A stretch of 64,000 nucleotides of DNA, taken from positions 62,001 to 126,000 of the forward strand of contig NZ_AVBI01000012.1 of the NCBI RefSeq assembly GCF_000498475.1. Reading direction: 5' to 3'. A program made the position numbers and the translations under genes. This DNA comes from Flavobacterium cauense R2A-7 (lineage in GTDB: Bacteria; Bacteroidota; Bacteroidia; Flavobacteriales; Flavobacteriaceae). The notes beneath the pieces were generated by a model. It had not been told where the DNA came from. It was given only the letters and a program-made list of their open reading frames with translations, and did not search any database. This document shows, in pieces, positions 16,756 to 25,961 of the stretch; position 1 is the first letter of the stretch; every line of letters starts with the position of its first letter.

Positions 16756-17508
16756 TTGAAATCAAAAATAACTGCACTAGCAATTACTTTAAATGAGGAA
16801 GAAAACGTAAAACAATATGTTGAGAGTTTGTCTTTTGCAGATGAAATTATTTTTGTAGATTCCAACAGTAGCGACAAAACCGTTGAAATTGCTCAAAGTT
16901 TAGGCGTTAAAGTAATTCAAAGAGACTTCGATAATTTTTCCAACCAGCGTAATTTTGCCATTAATCAGGCTAAAAACGATTGGATAGTTTTTTTCGACCT
17001 GGACGAAATTGTTACTCCGGAACTGAACACCGAAATTGTATCTGTGACTTCTTCTAATTCCGATTGTGTTGCCTATTATGTGAAGCGAAACTTCCATTTT
17101 ATGGGAAAACGCATTAAATTCGGAGGTTGGCAATCTGATAAAGCCATTCGTGTTTTCAACAAAAAGCATTGCAAATACAATGGTCTTGTTCACGAAACTG
17201 TCGTAGCCAACGGAAAAGTAGGCTATTTAAAAGAACGTGTAAATCACTTCAGCTACAGAAGTTTTGACAATTATAACGACAAGCTGAATTTATACAGTAA
17301 ACTTCAGGCTGAAAGTCTTTACGTAAAAAACAAAAGACCAAATGCCTATCATTTTTTCATAAGACCCAAATACCGTTTTGTTTGGCAATATTTCTACCGT
17401 CTGGGCTTTATGGATGGCAAAGAAGGGTTTATTTTGGCTTATGTTCACGCTTTTTCGGTATTCAAACGTTATTTACAGCTGTGGATGATGTACCGAAAAA
17501 TCGACTAA
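16756..17508 (+). CDS. Glycosyltransferase family 2 (WaaE-like), TTG start
   Basis: A 250-residue GT-A enzyme. ITALAITLNEEENVKQYV (5-22), EIIFVDSNSSDKT (30-42) and WIVFFDLDEIVT (76-87) form the nucleotide and metal sites; D-L-D replaces the more usual D-A-D. FDNFSNQRNFAI and the C-terminal RPKYRFVWQYFYRLGFMDGKEG match the gene at 15240-15977. The only start that keeps the conserved N-terminus is TTG at 16756; the first in-frame ATG would delete the active site. It probably acts on LPS core or a related surface glycan. Confidence 0.88.
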   Translation: MKSKITALAITLNEEENVKQYVESLSFADEIIFVDSNSSDKTVEIAQSLGVKVIQRDFDNFSNQRNFAINQAKNDWIVFFDLDEIVTPELNTEIVSVTSSNSDCVAYYVKRNFHFMGKRIKFGGWQSDKAIRVFNKKHCKYNGLVHETVVANGKVGYLKERVNHFSYRSFDNYNDKLNLYSKLQAESLYVKNKRPNAYHFFIRPKYRFVWQYFYRLGFMDGKEGFILAYVHAFSVFKRYLQLWMMYRKID

Positions 17509-17514
17509 TTTCTA

Positions 17515-18300
17515 TTACAGGTATTTACTGATTCCATTTTCTATCCAAACCACTTTATCGGCAATCGTCTGATTTTGCATCGCATCATTTCTATCGAAGT
17601 TATCCCTTGCATTTATTTTATGATGAATGTGGAATACAATTCCGGCATAACGGAGTCTTTTGGCCAAAACGCCTTTATTTCCCATACGGATAACCAAATC
17701 GGAATCTTCCCTTCCCCAGCCTTCATAATCTTCGTTATAACCGTTGATCTCGATAAAATCCTTGCGCCAAAAAGATACATTACAACCTCTGAATTTATCG
17801 GAATACGCTTTGTGTACTTTATAAAATGATGCTAAAAACGGAACGTGCAGCGATCGCGATTTGTTTTTGATTTCTTTTGAAAAATAGCCAAAGTTGATGA
17901 TTTGTTTTTCAAAAACGGTTTCTACATACTCCGGTAAAATGTTCACCCTGGCACCGTACAAATATGTATTCTCAGCACGGGCATTAATATGATCTTCCAC
18001 AAATTTTGAATGCAAAATACAATCACCATCGACTTGAATGATATACTCCGCATCAGTACCCGCAACGGCCTGATTTAAGATTCTTGATTTTCGAAAACCT
18101 AAATCTTCCTGCCAAAAATGTTTTATCGGTACCGAACTGATTTTTTGAAACGACTCGATTAACAGCTTCGTTTCATCTTTGGAACCGTCGTCTGCAATAA
18201 GGATTTCATCCGGAAGTACCGATTGTCGCATCGCACTTTTCAGCACCAAATTCAGCGCGGCCGGCCAATTGTATGTTGATAACAATAACGCTGTTTTCAT
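17515..18300 (-). CDS. Glycosyltransferase family 2 with C-terminal galactosyltransferase-type domain
   Basis: A 261-residue GT-A fold enzyme. LLLSTYNWPAALNLVLKSA at the N-terminus, ILIADDGSKDET near residue 34, IIQVDGDCILHSKFVEDH near residue 90 (DxD) and GWGREDSDLVIRMGNKG near residue 197 (glyco_transf_7C) give the same domain order as the gene at 14367-15185. Transcription runs from the 18302-19168 gene, with only one base between stop and start, so the two form an operon. It is probably another LPS/capsule transferase; the sugar and acceptor are unknown. Confidence 0.88.
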   Translation of the reverse strand: MKTALLLSTYNWPAALNLVLKSAMRQSVLPDEILIADDGSKDETKLLIESFQKISSVPIKHFWQEDLGFRKSRILNQAVAGTDAEYIIQVDGDCILHSKFVEDHINARAENTYLYGARVNILPEYVETVFEKQIINFGYFSKEIKNKSRSLHVPFLASFYKVHKAYSDKFRGCNVSFWRKDFIEINGYNEDYEGWGREDSDLVIRMGNKGVLAKRLRYAGIVFHIHHKINARDNFDRNDAMQNQTIADKVVWIENGISKYL

Positions 18301-18301
18301 T

Positions 18302-19168
18302 TTATTTGAATAAATGCTTAAACCACTGCCCCAAGTTCTTTTTCCAGATAAAAAAAGCAGAAGGCCTAATTTTATTGGTCTTTTCTATGTTGGAAAAGAT
18401 ATCCGAAAAGGAATTCGCCTGTATAAACTGCAAAGTTTTCCATTTGTGCGGCTCCAAATAAAAAAAGTCGCTCATCGTATGGTAATTTTTGTCGTTTACT
18501 GCTTCCCATTTCTTTAGAAATGAATCGATATTAACATCAACATCATGTCCCCAATTGCTGAATTTCTGAATTAATTCTTCTTTCGTACGCGACAAACATT
18601 CGTGCAGAATAATCGAATCGTGATAAATAATCCGTGCTCGGGTATTGCGGCCGAATTTATAATCGGGATAATTGGTAACTGCCATGACTTTACTGGCCTC
18701 ATCTACATACAAAATACCATTCTCAAGCCGTTTATAGAGATTGATTAAAAAAGGGGAAATCTGTACCGGATGTTTTTCCGGATACTTTAAAAAGTGGTTT
18801 TGCGATTTTAAATAGGTCACAAAACTCTTGAAATCGATGAAATATTCGTCGGCATCCAACTGAATGATCCAATTTCCGATACCCATTTCGTTTGCCAGCA
18901 TTTTACGTTCGCGGACTTCACATTCCATCGCGGTTAATTGCGGCTGATAAAAATCTTCTTCGTAAATCACTATCTTTTTATCGGTATCAAAAGACTTTAC
19001 CCATTCGAAAAATAACGGATTTATCTCAAAAACTTCACCTTTCCAGGTTTTTCGGTTTTTGTCGACCGCCAGAAAAATGGTATCGGATTCCTTATAAACC
19101 AAAGGAATTGCGTTTTTCAGCAGCTCATAATCATAGGATACCAAAAAACCAACCTGAATTTTATTCAT
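18302..19168 (-). CDS. Putative glycosyltransferase-like protein
   Basis: A 288-residue protein from the chosen start MNKIQVGFLVSYDYELL. An upstream TTG would extend it by ten residues, but that TTG is part of the -7 promoter box TATATTTG at 19187-19194, so ATG 19168 is preferred. WIIQLDADEYFIDF near residue 115 is a DxD-like motif of GT-A glycosyltransferases, and the N-terminal part VGFLVSYDYELLKNAIPLV fits a GT2-like Rossmann start. The rest does not match a family I can name confidently. The operon with the GT2 gene downstream supports a glycan-assembly role. Confidence 0.7.
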   Translation of the reverse strand: MNKIQVGFLVSYDYELLKNAIPLVYKESDTIFLAVDKNRKTWKGEVFEINPLFFEWVKSFDTDKKIVIYEEDFYQPQLTAMECEVRERKMLANEMGIGNWIIQLDADEYFIDFKSFVTYLKSQNHFLKYPEKHPVQISPFLINLYKRLENGILYVDEASKVMAVTNYPDYKFGRNTRARIIYHDSIILHECLSRTKEELIQKFSNWGHDVDVNIDSFLKKWEAVNDKNYHTMSDFFYLEPHKWKTLQFIQANSFSDIFSNIEKTNKIRPSAFFIWKKNLGQWFKHLFK

Positions 19169-19186
19169 CTTACTCAATTTAACAGA

Positions 19187-19194
19187 CAAATATA
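19187..19194 (-). promoter_or_regulatory. -7 promoter box for minus-strand GT pair
   Basis: The minus strand reads TATATTTG, ending 18 bases before ATG 19168. It rules out the longer TTG start. Confidence 0.55.
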
Positions 19195-19250
19195 GCAATC
19201 TTTAGTGCTGTATTTTAGTACATCGGCAACAAGTTTCTACAGAATAATAA

Positions 19251-19258
19251 TATCTTTG
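19251..19258 (+). promoter_or_regulatory. -7 promoter box, GT2 gene at 19285-20295
   Basis: TATCTTTG matches TAnnTTTG 26 bases before the ATG at 19285. Confidence 0.55.
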
Positions 19259-19284
19259 ACGAAATAATTTTAATAACCGTTCGT

Positions 19285-20295
19285 ATGCAAAGTCCGCTTC
19301 TTTCCGTTATAATGCCGGTATATAACGGTGAAAAATACCTTTCCGAAACCATTGAAAGTATTTTAAACCAAACCTTTACCGATTTTGAATTGCTGATTTT
19401 AAACGACAATTCGACTGATGACACCCAAGCCATTATCGAACGTTATCAGCAGAAAGATTCCCGTATACGTGTTATTGTTAAAGATGTTAATGTAGGCCCC
19501 GCTAATTTAAGAAACGAAGGTTTTTCCCTCTCAAAAGGAGAATACATTGCCCTAATGGATGCAGATGATATTGCACTCCCCACCCGATTTGAAAAACAAA
19601 TTCAGGTTTTGAATGCTCATCCGGAAGTTGGTGTTTGTGGTACCTGGTTTACTTTTTTCGGAGGAAAGAAAGACAAAACGGTACGACAACCAGAAAAACA
19701 TGCTAAAATTAAAGTCTCGTTTTTGAGCAGTTGCAGTATTGGAAATCCTACCGTGATGGTTAGAAAATCCGCATTAAAAGAATATCGCTTTGAAAACCAA
19801 TATGTTCCCGTGGAAGATTACGATTTATGGAGTCGAATGATTACAACCACCAACTTTTATATCGTTCAGGAATCGCTTTTGAATTACCGCCAACACGATT
19901 CAAACATCAGTAAAACAAAAATAGACAATGTCAACCGTTCGGTAAGAGCGGTAAAAATCAACATGCTGAAGCAATTCGGAATCGACAGTTCTGATGCGAA
20001 TATTGACGCTTATCTGAATGCGTTAACCTTAAAACGCAAACTCACGCCCGAAGAAATAAAACAAACGATTAAAGCGGCAAAATTCCTTATTTCACAAAAT
20101 GAAAAACTAGGTAATTTTGATGCCGGTTTATTAAAAAAACAAATCGACAGTGTGCTTTTAAGAACCGTAAGAAATGCAAAAAAACACAACATGTCCTTTT
20201 TCAATTACCTAAAAAAGGAGGAAAACGGCTTGTTCCAGCGCATTCGGTTTGTAGACAAAATCATCCTGTTCTTTAAATGCGTTACTAGATTATAA
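19285..20295 (+). CDS. Glycosyltransferase family 2
   Basis: A 336-residue GT-A glycosyltransferase. LLSVIMPVYNGEKYLSETI (4-22), FELLILNDNSTDDT (34-47) and YIALMDADDIALPTRFE (85-101) are the nucleotide-sugar and metal sites. VEDYDLWSRMI near residue 178 is the acceptor-side E/D-D motif. The C-terminal 110 residues are helical and basic without a membrane segment. Its layout resembles the large WcaA-like group that builds O-antigen or exopolysaccharide repeat units. It stands alone on the plus strand and ends at a strong bidirectional terminator. Confidence 0.9.
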   Translation: MQSPLLSVIMPVYNGEKYLSETIESILNQTFTDFELLILNDNSTDDTQAIIERYQQKDSRIRVIVKDVNVGPANLRNEGFSLSKGEYIALMDADDIALPTRFEKQIQVLNAHPEVGVCGTWFTFFGGKKDKTVRQPEKHAKIKVSFLSSCSIGNPTVMVRKSALKEYRFENQYVPVEDYDLWSRMITTTNFYIVQESLLNYRQHDSNISKTKIDNVNRSVRAVKINMLKQFGIDSSDANIDAYLNALTLKRKLTPEEIKQTIKAAKFLISQNEKLGNFDAGLLKKQIDSVLLRTVRNAKKHNMSFFNYLKKEENGLFQRIRFVDKIILFFKCVTRL

Positions 20296-20298
20296 AAA

Positions 20299-20332
20299 CA
20301 AAAAAAGATAGCTTCTCAGCTATCTTTTTTTG
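20299..20332. terminator. Bidirectional terminator, end of pse operon
   Basis: A perfect stem (AAAAAGATAGCT with AGCTATCTTTTT) around a TCTC loop lies between convergent genes. It overlaps the last codons of the 20320-21795 gene. Confidence 0.85.
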
Positions 20333-21795
20333 TTAATAAACCTTCGCAATTCCCGAATGATAAAATTGGCTTTGATTTGTTTTCCTTTATAACTTCCCTT
20401 CCCCAAATTAATGGGAGAATAATGTTTGTATTTGTAGCCGAAACTCTCATTCCAAAACCCGTACTTAAGGGTTTCTTCATGTTTTATTTTGGGAAATTCA
20501 TACGAATCATCCGTTAAAATGTGTACTAATTCCTCATGATTTTTCGGAATCACGAAACAATCCAAACGCTCGTATGCCGCTCTTCCCAACAAAACTACTT
20601 TTTTCCCTGCAAAAGCTGCTTCTGCTCCAACGGTAGAACCGAAAACCACGATTATATCGCTTTTGTTAATGAGGGCGTAGGTATCCACGCTGTCTTCGGC
20701 AGGAATGATTTCAACGGAATTGTATTTTCCAATCACCTCTCGTAAATATTGATTCTGACTGTTGTCTAATCCTTTCAGATTCGGATGAATTCTCAAATAA
20801 AGTTTAATATCGGCATTCCCCTCCAGAGCTTCACAAATCTGTCGGATACCTTCATTATCATTGGAATAAAAATAAGGCCCAAACCCCTCCAAACCTTCAT
20901 ACTCATCCAATGAAGAATTGAAAATGGTGATTACTTTTTTACCGGAATTATTTTTAAAACTTTCGGGCAACCTTCCTTCCTGCTGTTCTTTTGTAAAAGA
21001 ATACCAGGCGTCTTCCACCCGTTGTATTCTGTTGGTATAAAATGTTTTTCCTATTGCTTCTTTATTTCCGGTAGCCTTTTTCCAAAGTTGTTCCATTTCT
21101 TCACTAACGGTTTCAATGGAATGCGGAATGGAATTGATACGAAACAAAAACGAATCGATTTTTCCGCCGCGTTCGTGCGTAGCATAGTCAATTTTCTTTT
21201 CCTGACAAACGCGCAACACCGGACGGTTCTCTATAAACCTTCCGTTGAAAAGCACTACTAAATCAGGCTGAATTACTTCGGTAATCGTTTGAAAAGCTTC
21301 ATACAGATAAGCTCCGGTGTACAATCCTCTGGCAATAAAATCCTTATAATCGGTTACATAGGGCTCATGATTTCGAGTATAAGAAACCAATGAAGAAGCC
21401 GTTGCCATTCCGGAATCATAATCTTTATAACGGAAGGCTTTTAGTTCGGAAATATTTATGAAGTCGGTTTTCGGAGTGAAATTCTTTTTAAAATCAGATT
21501 GTTTCAGATACGAATCATATCGGACAACATGAAGATTATGAGCATTTTTTACCTTTTTTTTCAGAAAATCAATCCCTTTGTTGACTCTTGAAAAACACAC
21601 TTCACAATCCATTTTCTTGTGTTCCGGATTGTTGAAACACGCCTTAAAGTCGGCGTTACAAACCAACCAATACACTTTGTTGCCCTGTTGCAGCAGATGC
21701 TCCACAATCTCCATTTCGGTTTCCAAATGTGGTGCCGGATGGTACGTGGTTTGTACAAGAATTGTTTTATTGTGTATGTTGTCGATATGTGTCAT
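20320..21795 (-). CDS. Capsule/surface polysaccharide glycosyltransferase-like protein (GT-B-like), last gene of pse operon
   Basis: A 491-residue protein from ATG 21795 (MTHIDNIHNKTILVQTTYHP). An earlier in-frame start at 21825 would overlap pseI by 17 bases and is less likely. The N-terminal half contains CPDLVVLFNGRF-like sequence (VIQPDLVVLFNGRFIENRP). The C-terminal half has IKLYLRIHPNL and KSDIIVVFGSTVGAEAAFAGKKVVLLG, the G-S-T-x-x-x-E-A signature of GT-B/epimerase-like capsule proteins (KpsS/UDP-GlcNAc 2-epimerase clan). No signal peptide is present. It could transfer the nonulosonate, or supply the UDP-sugar hydrolase step otherwise missing in the operon. I favour transfer. Confidence 0.7.
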   Translation of the reverse strand: MTHIDNIHNKTILVQTTYHPAPHLETEMEIVEHLLQQGNKVYWLVCNADFKACFNNPEHKKMDCEVCFSRVNKGIDFLKKKVKNAHNLHVVRYDSYLKQSDFKKNFTPKTDFINISELKAFRYKDYDSGMATASSLVSYTRNHEPYVTDYKDFIARGLYTGAYLYEAFQTITEVIQPDLVVLFNGRFIENRPVLRVCQEKKIDYATHERGGKIDSFLFRINSIPHSIETVSEEMEQLWKKATGNKEAIGKTFYTNRIQRVEDAWYSFTKEQQEGRLPESFKNNSGKKVITIFNSSLDEYEGLEGFGPYFYSNDNEGIRQICEALEGNADIKLYLRIHPNLKGLDNSQNQYLREVIGKYNSVEIIPAEDSVDTYALINKSDIIVVFGSTVGAEAAFAGKKVVLLGRAAYERLDCFVIPKNHEELVHILTDDSYEFPKIKHEETLKYGFWNESFGYKYKHYSPINLGKGSYKGKQIKANFIIRELRRFINKKR

Positions 21796-21808
21796 GGCTA
21801 TAGTTAGA

Positions 21809-22846
21809 TTATTCGGCAAAATCAAGTTTCATGGGAGTTCCCTTTTCTAAATCCAATTTCGCTTTTTTACCGATTAATTCGTTAAAAAACTTAGGATGCA
21901 ACCCGAAACCAGGACGCACGGAACGTAAATTTTTCTCCGTAAAAACTTCTCCGGCTTTAATATCTTCGGCGATATAAAGCGACCTACTGAAATCTTGTCC
22001 TTTGGCCTGTTTTTCGGTTAAGGTATAATCTACCACGCCAATGGCTTTTTCGGCTTCACGAACCGCTTTTACCATTGCGGTAAATTCTTCTTCGTTCATG
22101 GAAAAAGAGGCGTCGGGACCTCCAATAGCACGATCCAAAATAAAATGTTTTTCGATAATTTTGGCACCGAAAGCAGTAGCTACAATTGGCACCGTACTTC
22201 CCATGGTATGATCGGAAAGTCCGCTGATTACGTTATAACGCTCGGCTAAATCTTTCACCATAATCATGTTCGCTTCGTCAATGGGCGCCGGATAACTCGA
22301 CGTACATTTCAAAAGCGCGATATTGTTATTTCCCATTCTTCGGCAAGCGTCCAAAGCCAATTCAATGTCTTCCTGTTGCGCAATTCCGGTGGAAATAATG
22401 ATGGGTTTTCCTTTGGAAGCCACGTATTCAATTAGCGGAATATCGGTAATTTCAAAAGACGCAATTTTATAAGCCGGAGAATGCAACTCTTCCAATAAAT
22501 CAACGGCTGTTTTATCAAATGGCGATGAAAAACAAATTAGTCCTTCTTCTTTGGCTGCTTTGTATATTTCGGCATGCCATTCCCAAGGCGTATACGCTTC
22601 CTGATAAAGAGAATGCAGTTTTCTTCCGTCCCAAATCGTGCCTTTAATAACGAAATCTTCCTTATCGGAATCCAAGGTAATCGTATCGGCAGTGTAGGTT
22701 TGCAGTTTAATACAATCGGCACCGGCGCGTTTTGCAGCTCTTACGGTTTCCAAAGCAGTTTCCAAGCTTCCGTTGTGGTTCGCTGAAAGTTCGGCAATGA
22801 TAAAAACCGGGGATTGTGAATCTATTTTATAGTTGTCTATTATCAT
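21809..22846 (-). CDS. pseI: Pseudaminic acid synthase (PseI, NeuB family)
   Basis: A 345-residue cytosolic enzyme condensing a 2,4-diacetamido-hexose with phosphoenolpyruvate to a nonulosonic acid. The TIM-barrel NeuB domain spans about residues 12-250, with VFIIAELSANHNGSLETAL, CIKLQTYTADT, SSPFDKTAVDLLE, IISTGIA, LKCTSSYPAP, GLSDHT and IIEKHFILDR all present. The antifreeze-like SAF domain follows at about 285-345 (RSLYIAEDIKAGEVFTEKNLRSVRPG). PseI is favoured over NeuB/LegI by the flanking PseB and PseC genes and by the IKLQTYTADTITL sequence. The start overlaps the upstream GNAT stop by four bases (ATGA), indicating coupled translation. Confidence 0.92.
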   Translation of the reverse strand: MIIDNYKIDSQSPVFIIAELSANHNGSLETALETVRAAKRAGADCIKLQTYTADTITLDSDKEDFVIKGTIWDGRKLHSLYQEAYTPWEWHAEIYKAAKEEGLICFSSPFDKTAVDLLEELHSPAYKIASFEITDIPLIEYVASKGKPIIISTGIAQQEDIELALDACRRMGNNNIALLKCTSSYPAPIDEANMIMVKDLAERYNVISGLSDHTMGSTVPIVATAFGAKIIEKHFILDRAIGGPDASFSMNEEEFTAMVKAVREAEKAIGVVDYTLTEKQAKGQDFSRSLYIAEDIKAGEVFTEKNLRSVRPGFGLHPKFFNELIGKKAKLDLEKGTPMKLDFAE

Positions 22847-23859
22847 AGTCTTTTTATATAATGAAAACTGTCTACATTTTCATATTTAAGCATTTCCAGC
22901 ATCGAATAACCAGCCTTTTCAAAAGCTTTTGACGAGGCCGGATTGTCTAGTTTTATATAAGCGCTGATGCAAATTTCAGGATTTTTTGCTAAAAATGCAT
23001 CCGAAGCCATAGCTATCATTTTGGCAGCATGGCCTTTTCCTCGGTGATTTTCATCGGTGGAAATTCCGATTATTGCCGAAGTACCGTCGATTTTCTGAAT
23101 ACGTACCTGTCCGATATTCTGACCATCATGATCCTGAAAAAGAAACATGTAGCAATTTTCGTCTTTCAGTTTCGAGTTAAACCAATTGATATGGTTTTCA
23201 TACGGAATGGTTTCCGAAGCATATGAATTACTTCTAACTATCGGATCATTTGCCCAATTATAATAGAGCTCAACGTCTTCTTCTGAAGCTTTTCGAAACC
23301 AAATATTGTTGTTTATTTTTGAATGAATCAGGACATCCAAATATTTCCCGTCAAAACAGCAATGTTCTTTCAATCGGGCATCTTCTTTAAAACCGCAATT
23401 CAAAAGCACCTCATACAAATGCGGACGCAAATCAAACGCATAGGTAAATATTTTATGGAACTTCAGTGCCTCAAAAGCTACTTTTTCAATCAAACTCAGG
23501 TAATTTGACCAATATTTTGCATAATTTTCCTTCTCCAGTTCGGTTTTCATGATGAAGGAGATTTCGGCATGTTTGTCTATCCAATTGATGTGTACCAAAC
23601 CACCATACCCCACAAACTGATTCTCATGAAAAAAGGAAAACAGCAATTGATTCGGTTTATCGATTTCAAACAAACCCGCCACCACTGTAGCAAAATAGTT
23701 TTCCTGCTTTTCTGTTGTTAAAGGCTCCGATTGGCGTAAATGATACAATTGTTCGTTTCGAATCTTCAGAATTTCATACTTGTCTTCATCCCGTATCGGT
23801 TCAATATGGAACGAATTATTCTGGAAAACTTGACTATCTAAACATTTGTATGTGCGCAT
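22843..23859 (-). CDS. Double-GNAT acetyltransferase of the pse operon (PseH-like)
   Basis: A 338-residue protein with two N-acetyltransferase domains. The first (about residues 15-180) has FHIEPIRDEDKYEILKIRNE, a central VGYGGLVHINW and a C-terminal LLNCGFKEDARLKEH. The second (about 183-338) has IWFRKASEEDVELYYNWAND, HINWFNSKL, and ISTDENHRGKGHAAKMI, where R-G-K-G-H-A is the acetyl-CoA-binding Q/RxxGxG/A loop. The second domain resembles the GNAT module often fused to PseG hydrolase. Here a GNAT domain takes the place of PseG. It probably acetylates the 4-amino sugar (PseH step) and possibly a second amine. Confidence 0.82.
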   Translation of the reverse strand: MRTYKCLDSQVFQNNSFHIEPIRDEDKYEILKIRNEQLYHLRQSEPLTTEKQENYFATVVAGLFEIDKPNQLLFSFFHENQFVGYGGLVHINWIDKHAEISFIMKTELEKENYAKYWSNYLSLIEKVAFEALKFHKIFTYAFDLRPHLYEVLLNCGFKEDARLKEHCCFDGKYLDVLIHSKINNNIWFRKASEEDVELYYNWANDPIVRSNSYASETIPYENHINWFNSKLKDENCYMFLFQDHDGQNIGQVRIQKIDGTSAIIGISTDENHRGKGHAAKMIAMASDAFLAKNPEICISAYIKLDNPASSKAFEKAGYSMLEMLKYENVDSFHYIKRL

Positions 23860-23873
23860 CGGAACAAGCTGTT

Positions 23874-25961
23874 TTATAATGTTTTTCTAAAAACCGCTTT
23901 GGCAGGACTACCCACAAGGAATTTTTCGTACCCTTGCTCCAGCGCTTCCTGATATACTTTTAATGATCCGCCGAATGCTTTTGCAAAATAGTACGCATCT
24001 TCTTCAGTGTGAGAGAAACAAGGCATGAAAACCCCTTGAAACAATACTCCTCGTTTAATCATTTCCTGCATGAAAAGTGTTCGATAGCCTTGACTTACAG
24101 CACCGGATTTGTCTTTAAATACAAAGAACGGCATCCATTCGGCAGCCACGACTTCAATGTAATTGTTTAATCCATTTTCGGTAACTAATTGCTGACACAA
24201 TTCGGCTACTTTTTTACCAATGCTGTGATTGTGTGCAATTACGTTTTTATTCTGGTACTCTTTGATTGTGGCAATGGCAGCGGCTAATCCGTGGGTTTCG
24301 CCACCGTGCGTAGTCGAAATCAAAAATACTTTTTCTTCGCCTTCACGGGTAATGCCGCCCAACTCCATCACTTCTTTTGTACCGGTTAAGGCACAGAATG
24401 AAAATCCGTTGGCGATTCCTTTACCCCAAGTGGCCATATCCGGCGTAACTCCGTATTTTGTTATAGTTCCCGGGAATTCGGTTTTGAATCCGGTTACCAT
24501 TTCATCGGCAATAAACAAAGCACCGTTTTCGTGGCACAATTCGACAGCTTGTTTTAGGAAGTCGGCTACATTAAAATCGGCTGGAAGATGCGGATAATTT
24601 CCTTTTTCCGGTTCGGTAATCACACAGGAAATCTGTCCCGGATATTTTGCGAACAATTCTTTTAACGATTCAATATTAAACGACTGAAACGTAACCGACA
24701 AATTGGAAACTGCTTCCGGAACCCCTTTATTGCAAGCGGTTTTTCCGATAAACCAATCGTCATAACTGTAAAACGGATGATCTACAGGAAAGGCAACCAA
24801 ATCACGTCCGGTTTTTGCACGGGCTAATTTTACGGCAGCGGTAGTCACGATTGATCCGTTTTTGGAAAACTTCACCATGTCATGTCCGGGAACCAAAGCT
24901 AAAAATGTTTCGGCCATTTCTTTTTCCAAAGCCGCCGGACGCTGAAAATTCACGCCGTTTTCCAATTCTTTTCGGACTGCATCCAATACAGGCTCATACG
25001 CGTGACCTAAACTCACACTGGTCAATCCCATGGAGCAATCCAAATATTCGTTTCCATCTACATCCCAAATGTGGGAACCTTTCCCTCTTACAATGGCTGC
25101 CGGAGACAGAATCGGGAATTGATCGTCGCCTTTTGAATAGGTATGACTTCCACCCGGAATCAAATTATGAATGGCTTTTCTGTATTCGTCTGATGCTTTG
25201 AAATTCGTGATATTTCGCAGCTGTATTTCGTTAAATTTACTTTTCATATAACCTTCGTTTCTAAAAATAGAATGATTAATACTTTGTATTTCTTTGTGTT
25301 GCAATAAATAATCTGCATATACTTTCCACGACTGTTTATCGCCCAAGTGCTGAAACAAGTGCTGAATCACTTCAAAATCTGAAGCTTCATCAACCGTAAT
25401 TCTTAATGTTGCATATTTTTTATCAATGCCTTCATCGGATATCATCCTTTTGGCGTTTCTTCGGATGAAAGGCGTTACGTGCTCTCTGTCGGCCTCTGCT
25501 GTGGCAGACTTCCAGGCTTCTTCCAAAGCTTTAAAACTAAAAACTTCCACGTCCAATCCGTCGGGATACGCTTCCTGCGACTGATTTGAATGGTACTCCA
25601 ACTGATTGTCCAGACAAAATTGTATCGTTTTATCAATCAATTCAGCATCAATTAACGGGCAATCCGAAGTAACGCGAACCACATAATCCGGTTTCTTATT
25701 TTGCACCGCCTGATAAAATCGGTCTAAAACATCATTCAGACTTCCTTTATACGAATCGATATTCAGCTGTTTCGCAATTTCGCAAATCAAGTCGGAATCC
25801 TTTTCTTCTGTAGTTGCCACAACCCAATCAGTAACTAATTTTGACTGCCTTGCCCTTTCCAAATGGTAGGCTAACAGCGGTTTTCCCTGAATTTCCAAAA
25901 GGACTTTTCCAGGCAAACGCGACGATCCGATTCGGGCTTGTGTTACACCAATTATTTTCAC
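23874..25961 (-). CDS. Fused cytidylyltransferase (SpsF/PseF-like) and class III aminotransferase
   Basis: A 695-residue two-enzyme fusion. Residues 1-235 are an SpsF/CMP-nonulosonate synthetase-type nucleotidyltransferase: IGVTQARIGSSRLPGKVLL at the start, then VRVTSDCPLIDAELID near 95. Residues 245-695 are a PLP-dependent class III aminotransferase related to glutamate-1-semialdehyde aminomutase: GGSHTYSKGD near 275, DGNEYLDCSMGLTSVSLGH near 305, FIADEMVTGFKTEFPG near 490, and TWGKGIANGF near 515 with the PLP lysine. The first half would activate the nonulosonate with CMP. The second half suggests an amino modification of the sugar. Its ATG overlaps the upstream stop by four bases. Confidence 0.88.
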   Translation of the reverse strand: MKIIGVTQARIGSSRLPGKVLLEIQGKPLLAYHLERARQSKLVTDWVVATTEEKDSDLICEIAKQLNIDSYKGSLNDVLDRFYQAVQNKKPDYVVRVTSDCPLIDAELIDKTIQFCLDNQLEYHSNQSQEAYPDGLDVEVFSFKALEEAWKSATAEADREHVTPFIRRNAKRMISDEGIDKKYATLRITVDEASDFEVIQHLFQHLGDKQSWKVYADYLLQHKEIQSINHSIFRNEGYMKSKFNEIQLRNITNFKASDEYRKAIHNLIPGGSHTYSKGDDQFPILSPAAIVRGKGSHIWDVDGNEYLDCSMGLTSVSLGHAYEPVLDAVRKELENGVNFQRPAALEKEMAETFLALVPGHDMVKFSKNGSIVTTAAVKLARAKTGRDLVAFPVDHPFYSYDDWFIGKTACNKGVPEAVSNLSVTFQSFNIESLKELFAKYPGQISCVITEPEKGNYPHLPADFNVADFLKQAVELCHENGALFIADEMVTGFKTEFPGTITKYGVTPDMATWGKGIANGFSFCALTGTKEVMELGGITREGEEKVFLISTTHGGETHGLAAAIATIKEYQNKNVIAHNHSIGKKVAELCQQLVTENGLNNYIEVVAAEWMPFFVFKDKSGAVSQGYRTLFMQEMIKRGVLFQGVFMPCFSHTEEDAYYFAKAFGGSLKVYQEALEQGYEKFLVGSPAKAVFRKTL

